In this document: one piece after another, positions 13,101 through 25,800 of the stretch
How positions within the stretch are numbered: position 1 is the stretch's first letter
How the letters are laid out: each line of letters begins with the position of its first letter
Source of the DNA: Prinia subflava
Lineage: Eukaryota > Chordata > Aves > Passeriformes > Cisticolidae
Assembly: GCF_021018805.1 (NCBI RefSeq)
Contig: NC_086248.1
Coordinates: forward strand, 58,719,485 to 58,783,484
Direction of reading: 5' to 3'
Length of the DNA: 64,000 nucleotides
Notes under the pieces: model-generated
What the model was told of the DNA's origin: nothing
Databases searched by the model: none
What the model saw: the letters and a program-made list of their open reading frames with translations, nothing else
Program-made: the position numbers and the translations under genes

Positions 13101-16100
13101 AGGAATGCAGTCATGAAGCTGATGACTGACAAATCTGATATCTGTTTCTGTTCTTTTATACAATTGTAGCAAACTTAAAAATTAGTATTTCAAAAACAGT
13201 TACAAAAACAAGACAACCCCAACTTACAACATAATTTTGAAGAAGCAGTTCCACGGATTCTCGCCTTCCGTATTTGATAATCCAGGATTTTAACTTTGAT
13301 TCTGCAAAGACTAAGAGTGACAGCAGACGGTACTTCAGTTCCAGAAACTCCATCTTCAACAGATGGAGCTCAGATGAAGAGACAACAAAATTAAACCTAT
13401 AAAATGAATCACAGTATAGTAAAATATAGCAATATTCATTTTTGCAGGAGAGAATGAAAGCTTTATTTACAGACTGGATATTTTTTCTACTCTTTCACCT
13501 CATTCAGAGTCTGCAAACATTTAATTATGTGTAATGATATTCTGATGACTGCTCTGGAACAATAAATTAATTACATTTTTTTTTAATAACAGAAAACATC
13601 AGTTCACTTCTGTTGCTAAGTTTTGCAAAGTCATTTTTCATTTTTTTCACATGCATACTAGCTGTTATATAACATTTCTTCCAGGAACAAGTAATAACAG
13701 GATCAATGTAAAAAAAAAGTATTCCCATCCAGAATCTATTGCTTATTTTGATTCTCATCAATCTCAAAGCATCAGGTTTTTCAGTATATTTTTATGTATA
13801 TTCTAGGAGGTTTTTCCATCTATCTCAGTTTGCCACTGAGAATGTACCTAGACAGTGATCTCTGCCTGAACAGATAAAAAAGCAAACAGGCTTCCCTTCA
13901 TGCACAGAAGCTTTTTATTTCAGATTGAAAGCCTTACCTGTCTGCCATATCCTCTAACTGGTCATGTGGAACAGGCACGCCATTAACAGACCTGGTCCTG
14001 TGGATCTCATGGAATGCCTTTTTGTGACCATCTATGTTTTTCAGCAGATCCTGATTGGATTTTAAGAAAGAGAGATTTTGAGAAGAGTGGAGGGAGGGAG
14101 GGGAGGGAGAGAAAAGGCTCACAGTAGGCTATCTAACTAATAAGCACAATTTTAAGCCGGCTCCGATGACTCAATGTAGTTAACTATTTGATCATGTTCT
14201 CACATTTCCATGCAATACCACATAAGCATTTACATCAACTCAAACATTTACACAGGGAACCCCCTTATGTGAAGCTCTGTAGCAGCTATGTCAAACGATT
14301 ATGGAAGATTTTAAAACAGGATACACTGCAAAAGGTTTAACAAAACAAAAACCTTTAACTGTATTCCATAATCTCTGAAATGCAGTCAGCCAATATGCTA
14401 ATATCCCAAAAACATAATCCTGCTAAATTTATTCTTTAAATCTTTATAACAGATACTAACCTTTGCTAAGTATAGACTGAAATTTTAAGCAACTAATCTA
14501 CTCTACTATATATAGGCAGAAGATCTATAGTTCCTTCTCTAAGTACATATTCCATATTTAGTAAACTTTTCACTCTCTCACCATGAAAAGACTTGAGGAT
14601 CGCTGTCTCAGTACCGCAGGAACGACCGCGGAATGTGGTACCCGACCCGTATTCCTGCGATCTGAACGGTACCAGCGGCTCCCCTACAGCACAGCACACT
14701 TCTACTGTAACTAAGCAACACCGCTTCAAACGGCTTCCTGGAGATTACATATTGAAATGAATGACTGGCAGCAGTCTTTGAAGAGATACTGTTAGCACTA
14801 GCACGTCAAGTCCCCAGGGAGAGGCTGCGAGAGCACAGAATAGTGGGGGTTTTCTACTGCAGACAGACAGCTGCTAGCACAGGGTGCTCAGAAGCCTGCT
14901 AGCAAAGAGGATCGTACAAAGGTTCCCCCCTCTCTCACCTCAGGGAACAAAATGCAGGTTTCTGTACAGATCCTACATACGTATTTATTCCTACATGCCA
15001 AGGAAAGGCTCTTCCCCAGCCAAAACCTGGTGTTTGCACAGAAGGAATTAGTGATAATTCTCTGGCTCAGCTCACCAAATGGCCCCACTGTCCCCATCAA
15101 CCCGCCTGGGTTTTCATTGTTTTCTGCTTTAGCCAACACCTTGCTGTGAAGAGAAATGAGCTAGGCTTTCTCAGATGGAGGTGATGTGCTCATTTTACCA
15201 CAGTGAAAACTCCTGTGAGTGACACAGTCTCACATAGAGGAAAGATTTGGAACAAGTATCTCAGCTGCATTTGAGACCTTGCCATATAAAAAGGGAAGCC
15301 CCTAACATGCACTGGTGAGTCAAAACAAATCACAGTAGTTTCATCCAACACCAACAGGAAGCTCATGAAAACTTATGTGCAGCATTCTCATAAATGGAAA
15401 TCCTGCTCTGGGAAATGACCCTCAACAAGCATAGACATTGCCCTTGATTGCTGGATCTTGATAGCAATATCAACTAAAATAAACATAGATGCCTGCCTGA
15501 TTGCATCAGGTTTGTCCAAATGAGCTGGTTACATTTTGTACTAAATTCAAAATGGCCATAAGCTATAAAGTTCACTAAAATAACCTATTGCCAGATGAGA
15601 CGAAGATAAAAAGGAAGCCATGTTGTCATCTGAACCAACCCGTAAGAAACATACAAACCAGAAGGAAACAAGGAATGAAAAAAAATACACTAATGCATTT
15701 CTGGTACTATCCAATAGCACATTAGGATTCATTAATTCAAATCTGAGCAACAAAACGAACTCCAGGAACAGATATAATTATATATGCTTCTCTAGAAGCT
15801 TTTTCCATCCCACTCCCATGGGAAAACTCTCCTGGCACAGATTAACCTAAATCAAAGTTTATTTGTTGGCATGGAAATCCCTCACCACAGCATTTCTGAT
15901 GCAATTAAACAACAGTTTAGGGCACACTCCTTTGTACTTCTTATGAATGTATCAAAAGGAGGTCTACAGTGTTCACATTCTAAGAACAAAAGAGTGTTTG
16001 ACTTGTTAATTTTTTTAAAAAAACAAATGTCAAATCCTATGAATCCTGAAACATTAGATGCTATCAAGAAAGTTAATGAAATTTAGCTTTACAAGAGACA

Positions 16101-19100
16101 AAACCCTGAAAAAATCTGTATCTTCCTTATGAATTTTAACATAGAGGTTTTTTTAAATTTAATTAGTTACTACTGATGTTAGAAGGGCTACAATTGTTCT
16201 AATAAAAAGTAATCAGATGACTATGAAACTTCTCAGCTTTTCATCATATAACCTTGCTTTTTGATGAAAAAACCCTACCCATATCCAAAACACGAAAGAC
16301 TAACAAATTTACAAAAAAAAAGTTTTAAAATAGTAGTGACAGAGGAGAAAAAAACAATATAAAACAATACATCCTCAAGTACTGCCTTTCTCTACACCAT
16401 CTGTTCCCTTTTATCTGCTGGTTCAGTTTCTTTTATCATCTCACCAGCATATTTTTTCACCAGTACATTTTTCTCACACATATTTTGCAAATCCAAAGAA
16501 AAAAAACCTCACCATTTTGGTTTTAAACGAGAACTCGAACTCAGCAAAGAAATAATGGTACAATTACTGAAATTCACCTGGAAAAGTTTCCTGTTAACCA
16601 CAGAACTCTATCTGCCATCACAGATTGCTATCATGTTATCTGTCATCACAACACTATCAAAATTCACTTAATTTTCATTGTCACCCGCCCCCCCCCCCCC
16701 GAATGTCACCTGCACTATCAGCAGAGTTAGTGCATTTTTTCCCTTTTTCCTGTTTCACCCAATTAGTTCATACTGATTGAACAATGCACCATATTATGAG
16801 CTCCCTATGGAATTTTACCATAGAAATTAAAATATTAATACCTGATATGCTTCAGCTAGAAGAAGCAATAACATTTGAAAGCAATTCTGAATATTGTTTA
16901 TAAGATACACAGATATCACAGTTCAAGTCACTATGACAAGACATCAGGCTTTAGCCACCAACAGGACAACACAACCCACAGAAAGTAGAAATATTTATCT
17001 TTGTAGAGTATGGAACATTTGAAGCTGTGAAACCAATGGAGAATAATGCACAGAATGAATGCATCTCCATCTACCTTATGCTGTTCAAGCTTCCTGTGTA
17101 TTGTGTTTGCTGTTTCCTCATGAGCTTGCTGAATAGTTACTTCTTCCCTCAGGGCGGCCTCTGCCCTGTAGAGCCAAGCCCCTATGGTACCCAAAGGTGC
17201 AGGAAGGGATTTATCAAGGTGTATGTGCCAATCAAGCATCTAGGAAATAAAAGTAAAAGGAATGAAATTCCTCCATTGCTAAATAATACAAGAACATCGA
17301 TAAAAATCATACTTTACACTGTAGTATAATTGAGACATAAATCTAGGTGTGTTATTCCACATGAACTTGGAAATTACAGCATTCTCACAAGCAAAAAAAA
17401 CTCTATAAGAATTTGCTGATTTATGTATTTCCCTTTCTGAATGGTAATTGAGTAACAGAATGATCACAAATAAACTGGAAAAACTGAGAAGCAAAATATC
17501 TGGAATTTCATCAGTTATTAGGCATAGTAAGGGATACAAGATCTTCTTCTGCCAATGTCATTTAATTCATGCTCCTGCATAAAATCTTGACATCTCTACT
17601 CTGAACATACTTTTTATATGTAAAGTTCACATGAGTCTCAAAGGAGTGTGGAGGGAAGAATATAGCAGTTAAACACAGTGTCTTACTGGCAATGCCAGTT
17701 ATGGAAATGAAAACATGAAAATTATGTGAAAATTCCAGAATAATTTTAAACAGATCGTCTGTTAAATACATGACATAAAGAAATATATATATGCAGTATA
17801 GATATACTAGTAATAATTTTTAATAACTTTTAATTTGGGTCAAACTGTATAATTTGCTCAGGACTTTTCATTTAGTTGTGCAAAATTCCAATAATGAATA
17901 CTAACGTTAATTTATTACTATTGCAAATAGGTCAAAAACCTCATTTATTGGTAAAGTATTCAGTATTACACAGATTTTTTTTTTAGCCATAATAAAAACC
18001 ATTATATTAGAATTTCTCAAATAACTGGCAATTTACATAGGAACATTGGGTTTGGAAGTGGCATTGTGTGCACTTTTTTTTTCTATCAACAACATCTTGG
18101 ACTTGGCTGAGCACTTTTACCACTCTTTCAGGTTAAGGGAAATCTCAAAGTATAGTCCTTTATTCTTAAAGTTCATATTCTATCTCCGAGCAATATTAAA
18201 GATGATAGTGCAGTAAATATTCTTAAAACAAATGCAAAATAATTCAGTAGTGCCAGAAATTTGTTCCACTTTTAGGTTCCTAATGCCTAATGAGATCAAT
18301 AGCGAACAGGTGTTTAAATGATTTTAAATGCCATCCTCCATTTGATAAAAAAAGTATATAACACAATGATTTTCAACTTACCCTGGAAGTAACTCTCTCC
18401 CACGCTTGCTTCACCACAGCTTGGTCAAGTGATAATTTACCATCTTTCCTTACTGACTGCGTTGCAAGTTCAAACTGTTTCCTTTTTACCTCATATTGTA
18501 CTCTGAAATGTTTAAATGACTGCACAAAGAGAAAATCAAATCAGTTGCAGCAGGGAGTGAAGGAATTAAATTCTTTAACATTTATGGAGTACCATAACCT
18601 ATGGAAATTTTGTACTGATACAAGTCCTAATCCTTCCCAAAGAGGAATAGCACTTAACTTCTATATTTACTTGTATACTTTTTATTTATATATAGACAGG
18701 ACTTTTGTATTTCCCCTCAGCCATCAGATGCCTGAACCATACAGGAAATGAGATAATAATTGATCAAATAAAATTGCAACTGGATTTAATGCTACTTGAG
18801 ACAGTGGCTGCATTTAGAGAAGAATTAAGTTTCAGGAGAAAATTTAGACCAAGTTTTGTATTTTTGATTTAACCTTTGAGAGAGCGGATGAAAATAAAAC
18901 TAAGTCCTGTCCTCTCCACCTGTCACCTCGTCCAGCTTTCAGTCATATCTCCTATCTGAGCTAACTCATGCAGGATCTGGAAGGATGGCACTGACACATG
19001 CTCTCTTCTAACTAGGACAGTCCTTCTTCACACTGCTGGGAAAGGCTCTGTGTTAGGCAAACCATCTGTGCTCTGTCCCACGTAGCAAAGCTGGAGCTGA

Positions 19101-22100
19101 CACTGTAATTCCTCCACTAATAACAGGCAAGACACTTTGTGTCCTTATTTCTTTAAACAACACAAGAGTGACTCTCATATATATAGACTGCACAAAATAC
19201 TGTAGTACCTGTTACACATAATAATGACAAGATTTTTTTATCATACATAATTTCTCTGCTGCTTACCTGATATTTCTCTTGTAAGCTTGTTTCTGCCACC
19301 TGTGCTCGGGCTATGTCTCTTTCAAATTGTTCTGCCCACACTTTTAGGTCTCTTAGCACCAGTCTGTCTTCCTTCTATGATGCAGTACAACCACACATTA
19401 AAAAAAACCATTGCAGACTTTTAGTAGATTTGTCAGATATAATCCAAAATTTAACATCTCTATAGCACGTCATCTAGTTCTTGTGAAAGCAAATGTGCCC
19501 AATTCTCTTAGCATTTACCTTCTCACTAGTCTAACTGAAAAGCACTTTCTCAGTATGAGAGAAGTCAGCAACTAGACATGAGTCTTACAGGAGTGAATTC
19601 ATGACAAAGGGGAACATTGCAGTGTCAGAGATATTATTAGCAGTTTTCATCTGATGTTAAATTAACACAAAGTTCTTTAAAGATATCTTAAAAACTGATT
19701 TTAGTCTTCAACAGATTAGCAAAGTCAATTTTCAGTAAAAGTTACTTGAGCTGAAACAGGAGACGATTTTTTAATCTTTTACCGCCTTTTCATTAGCTGG
19801 TCTACTATTGCTGAAAAGAAAAGTTATTGTCTGACTGACTTCAGGGTAATCCTTGACATCAAGCTCCAAGTTCAGAAGTTAGCAAACTATTTAGACTATT
19901 GTAACATGTAAAATGAAAAGAAAAAAAGAAAACCCAAGTAGATTAAGTTTCTTTCCCTTGTATGCCATTTTATGGCTTTGAAGAAAAGCGTACTTATTTT
20001 ACATTTTACCACTTCAGTCTGTCTTAACACTGCAGCTTTGTAAGGCTTCAAAGTTCTCTGCAGAATTCAGTGACCTGGCAGTGGACAGAAAAACACTCAC
20101 AAAAAGTCTCAGGTCTGTGAGCATGTTATAAGTGAAGGTTTTCAGGAAATAGAAAGTATTCTGTGCACTGTGTAAGCAGGCTGGTAGAGTAGGGTACAAG
20201 TGTCCACCTCAGATTTCCAAACAATGAACCACGTATTGGCTGTTAATCAGAAGCCACTTTTTGAAACCAAAGGAGCATTATTACTGTAAAATTTGTCAGA
20301 AGGAGATAGACAAGAAGTTTGTCTATTACAGTGAACAAATGCAACATCTCATCATATAAGCTAATCACCTAAAATGAGTCACACTTCAAGCATTACGTGA
20401 GAGAAAAACTGGACCATGGGATAAAAAAAGAGTAGTCATGACCTGCACTTGAGAAATAAAGTACTGTCTTTTAAGAAATGAACCTGACAGGGGAAATAAG
20501 CCAATTTATGGTTCCTTTCTTTGAAAGATGCCTAAAATACGTAAAATATAACTTCTCCTTAATAATTTTTAAAAGATAAAGCTACTGCTTTATTTCAGCC
20601 ACAGAAAGGATAGGATCCTCAGATAAGAAAGAAATCTTTAATGTATTTCTACTAATTCTTTTACTGAGCCTCCACTCAGAGCAGTGGTAGTTTGTTGAAC
20701 ATAATTTGCACAACAGATTTGCAATTATCACAGTTATCCTGATAGCCAGGTAGTTGCAGTGAGGTGAACATGCTGTTAGAGCAGCTGTGCTGGAACAAAC
20801 TTCTGTGTAGCTTGTGCTCCTGTCTTCTGACACACACAGGCTAACACCTGAGAAACAGTATGGGGCAGATAAAACACCTCCCTCCTCCAGCTACCTGTAA
20901 TACTGGCCTTTCCCTGAACACACGTGGTGTCCCAAGATGCCAAAACTCCTAGCTGTTCCAAATTCTCAAATAATTTAATACAGAGAAGGAGAATAAGATT
21001 TCTTTTCTTCTAGTCTGTGTGTGTGAATATAACATTAAGATTCTTTGAGAAAACCAGCAAGTTCGTGACTATCCCCCTACAGGGAAAATCACAGAATCAT
21101 TTGGGTTGGAAAAGACCTCTAAGATCATCGAGTCCAACCAAGTAGAATACAAAAAGAGAGCATCTTAACACATTCAGCCATGAAAAAAGAACTTTGGTAT
21201 TAAAAATTCTCTATTCTTAAGAAGCTATAAATTTAGTGAGACTACTGAGATCTCTATTAGCATTTAGCTGCCTGCTCCATAAAAGAAATACTAAACTATG
21301 CATCTTAAAGGACTGAAAATCCTATAGCAATCTTACTGAAAATTTCTTACCAAAAATTGCAGTAAGATATTCTTGAAGTCATAAAGGGAACAAGTGTCCC
21401 CCAATGCTCTGTATAATTCACACTATAAAATTCAGTTTCCTAAACCACTGTTTCATATTCCTCACATTCCTTAAGGTAAGACTTTGACAGAGCATCTCTA
21501 TGCCTGCAACTGCTCATACAGTAACCTGAGCATGGCAGGTATCTGCAAGATTACTTCATCGGTTTAAAAATTTAATAATGGCTAAAACCCATTCTGACCA
21601 AGTGTTTTTGAAATAGAGTATCTCTGGGAGTAACAATACCTCTGTGGTACCTGAAGATAACACAGGAACTGCCTCACCTCTTGTAGGCCACATATGGTTT
21701 CTCTGATACTGTTAACAGGCAGCATTCAGCCTTCTACATTTTAAAAAACTATTTATTTAGGGAAATTGTGATCACTTTAGTTAATTGCAAAAGATGTAGG
21801 TGCTTCAGCAACCACCTAACTGGATGCTATAAATTACACTGTGCAACAACGCACGATGAATCTTTTCTTTATTTATTCATATGTTTTCACAGGTTTCCAG
21901 ATCAGTACATCACTTACCACCTGCAAATTAGATTCTGTGGGCCTTGGTCGATACTAAAGCACTTTAAAATGTCAGTTTAGGTAATCAACAGAAGAGATTC
22001 ACTTTCTTAGACACCACGGCACTTGTCATCAACACCCACCAGATCAAATGAGCTATCATTCTTAAAAAAATACATTCATTAGTGCTTAGTATTCTTACTC

Positions 22101-22805
22101 TTAATAAAAAAATATCAAAAGGACATTCTTGCAGATATGTAAACTATTTTCGAAAGTCTGCACATCTGAAGTAGCATACAGATCAGAAGATAAACCACCA
22201 AGCAAAGTTATCTAGAACAAATATAACTATTTGTGCTTTCTCCAGCATGAGAACCATTGATCCCTGATCCATTTATTTGAATTTATCTAAAATCCTGTGT
22301 TTCACTCAGTATGCTACTTCCAAGTAACATTAAATATTATAATATTAAAATAATATTAAAATATTAATTTGTCCTTACACAATTCCTTGAATATGAACAA
22401 CTGGAGCACTCAGCTGACAAGAATATCAAGAAGGTATTTAGAGAGAAGTGTTTATGAGCTCTGATATGATGATGGAGTATATTTTAAATTTGCAAATAAA
22501 GTTTACATCATACAGAATACTGTAGGGTTTGAAGAGCTTAAAATATAATGAGAATCCTAATTATGGACTGGAAAAGGAGTATTTTGTTTAGTTCTCTAAC
22601 ACATAAAGAGGGTGAACCATTCAAATTCACAGGCACAGACACAATAGAATTTTCAAATATTACCTTTTAAATCCAAAAAACTTTAAGTCTGTTTTCAGGG
22701 ACATTGAACCATTGTATTGCATATGTACTGAGAAAATGTGAAGTCCCTTCAAAAATGTTTATGCATAAATTCGACTGATCAGACTGCTCATTTTGAAAAC
22801 TCTGG

Positions 22806-22845
<40 letters not shown>

Positions 22846-25800
22846 GTTACTGGATGTATATATGTTACTGAAACTCACTCCCTGACAGCAGTGTCACAGA
22901 CATAGGGTGAATGCTGAGCCAGGCATCACCTTCAGGGATGAACTATTAATGACTATCTGCAGAAGTAGACTAAATCCCTGGAAAAGCTCTGAAAGCTATT
23001 TTTGCAGCTGCTGCTCAGGAAATTCCTCTTACATTGGGGAACTCTGCTGGCATAAAAATGTCAGAGATGACAGGATTATCTTCTGAATTACTTGCTCATC
23101 AGAGCACAAGAAGAGAAAGACTTTACATCAGAAATACTTTGAGGGGGTGAGCTTTAAGTACAGCTAAATTTATACCATGATAAGAAAATCAGCAGAGCTT
23201 TTACCACCTCAAACCTCCTCTGGCTTAAGAAGCAATGTACCGTGTAAGGGGCTGTGTAAGGCCAAGGATGCATAAAGTCCCATTAAAGGTGCCCAAATTT
23301 GCTTGAATAGATTGAGAATATAGGATTAATTCTGCCTTCAGTAGAAATCACTGCTTCCATACACCTCTAGTTAGATATACACAAAGTGAGATAAAGATGA
23401 GCCCTTGATCCTAGTCACTTTAAAACAATTTATTTTATATATTTATTTAGCAAAAAAAAGTCCCAACCAAAAAAACTCCCAAGAATGTGGAATCTAGGCA
23501 ATTAATTGGATCAGGTCAAACTATAAACACTACTGACTGACTGCAGTGACACTTGCTATTTATGTCACAATATATTCACTTATGCAGTCTTCCAGTTTCA
23601 CCTCTGAATGCTCATTTCATATATGCTGTTCTCTCAGTTAATACTAGAAACTTAGAAGTATCTAAAAGTCTAGGAAGTTTAAAAATATACTTTTAAAAAT
23701 ATCATAATTTTGATGAAAAGGGAGCAGCCTGCCATGCATTTACAGATGAATACACTCTCTGTCCAACCCGCAAGACACACACATCACTTACACAATCACA
23801 CACTATCATCTACTCTACAAACCTAAAGACAAAAAATATCCATCTAAAATGAGATTAGATGTGTAGAAACATCGAACTATAATCTATTTATTTCATGTTC
23901 ATATCTATACTTAAGAAAACCAAAAGCATAGTCTGCAATTTATTATAGGAATACTGACTTGCTTTTCTGTAGCGCTTCTGTTAAGTTATTTGCAAAATTA
24001 AGTGTTAGGCTGTTAGGGTCAGCTCATGTAAGAGAGCAGACCTAGATTCATCAGGTTAAACTACTGCTTTTCTGGAAGGATAAATTTAAAGTTAGCAAAC
24101 TAATGTACATTATTCCCCCCTCCTCCCCAAATCTAAACTCAAATAAGTGCAGGATGAAAAAGAGACAACAACCATGAAAGGTCCATATAAAGCAATTATT
24201 CTGAGCATACACCCTTACCTTAAATTTCATAAAAGAAATGACAAAAGTTGGGATTGCTTGAAGTTCCTAGCAATATGAAACAAATGGGAAAACGAGAAGC
24301 AAGGGAAAAAAAAAAAAAAAAAAGAAGCAAAATAAAATAAAGCAAAGCAGGCAGAAAGTCCAGAGAGAACAGTAAGAGGCACACATGTAGGAACACAAGA
24401 TGTACTTAGAACTATTATCAAGCTCACGTGTCTCTATCATATCTAGTAAAGTAGTTTTCATCTTGGATCTGTTTTCCAGATTGCTAGTCACTACATGATT
24501 TATTTTATCTGGAAAAATAATTACTTACCTTAGAGTAACTGTGTTTCTTTGAGATGTGTTGCCTACATGAGTTCACACATGTCCATAGGTGGTCTATGCA
24601 TGAGAGATTAGACCTATTTCAATTCTAGAAATGCACATGCAAATAGCTGTTCCCTTTCACCACAAATAAGGGATAAGTTTCAATCATTACTCCACTTCTT
24701 CCAGTGCAAGTTCTTTATAAACTGAGCACTGAATTGGGAGGGAAGATGAACAGGATTTTGTGCGGACAACACATCTTGAAACACAGTGACAGATGAGTTG
24801 GGTGGAGGCTGGGGGAAGAGAGTTAGAAATCTCCTCTTGCCCTCCCTCTCCCTGCCAAAATCCACCCAGACACAGTCCAGTCTGAAGTAGGATTCTTCTA
24901 ACTAAATGTAGACATTTGCAGCTGGGGTAGTCCCTTTCAGTTCTTTAGGCAAGATACATGAAATCAGTTCTATCTAGCATCTACTGTCCAAATTATTCTA
25001 CATCAGACACTTGAAACATGTCAGGTAAAATATATTCTTAAACAAGAAATTAGGATTACTCCAGGAGTTCAGGCTACAAGAGTCTTGCAAGGTTATCTCT
25101 CCCACATACCTTGATTGTGTGATAAATATTTCTTTAGACTATACTTCAGCAGGAAGACAGAGAGGCTAAATATAGGGGGTTACACCGGTCACAAAAAGAA
25201 AAAGCTTTTTAATGAACTGCCAACAATGTTTTATCTATCATTAACTAAGGGATGGATTAATCTGACTCTGTTTTATCTCTGTCAAAATGCTCTGCAACAT
25301 AGGCTTCCAGAAGAGTGTTTGTTTAGGACCCTGTTTAAAGAAAGATGCCATATGGGAAAGGGTCTGTCTCTTGTTGACTACAGGTGGAGCGTTGTAAGCT
25401 TTTAGATTTTAAAGGTGAATTCTGTCCTAAGTAACTAAACTAACCAAATATTGTAAAGATGGACGTGGATACTCCCAGACAGTAAAAAGGAATATAGTTC
25501 TTCCTCCAGGAAACAAAGAATGATGACATTACAAATTTTGTGCAATGTCAGATTCTTTCTTTCTTCTCAAAGTCTGGAAGTTACTGGTTTCTGCAGTGTG
25601 ACATGCAAGGGGTCAGCAGTTCTACCAAAATTTATGTGGATTGCTAGTGGAATAGCTAAGTGATATCTAAGAAGAGGAAGTGGTTCTGAGATCAGCACAT
25701 TAGCATGTCAAATTGATTTGTGTTGTTCTGGTTCCTAGGAATTAATGTAGAATTCTGGATGCAACTCATTATTTGCCCTTTCCTAACTCATGTGCTAGCA

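Larger units (their letters stand above)
14051..17074 (-). other. Intron 11-12 (3.0 kb)
   Basis: It carries the CpG-rich patch at 14598-14735 and a C13 run at 16688-16700. The rest is AT-rich and unrecognised. Confidence 0.87.
19375..24218 (-). other. Intron 8-9 (4.8 kb)
   Basis: It contains a 53-bp CR1 end fragment, an AT-palindromic patch (about 22326-22370) and a (TA)n run. I see no additional exon. Confidence 0.86.

Noticed and set aside
16931..17239. Met at the start of exon 11 as an internal translation start
   Set aside because: The codon directly follows a strong acceptor and continues the frame from exon 10. The Met replaces a Leu of the remembered mammalian protein rather than marking a start.
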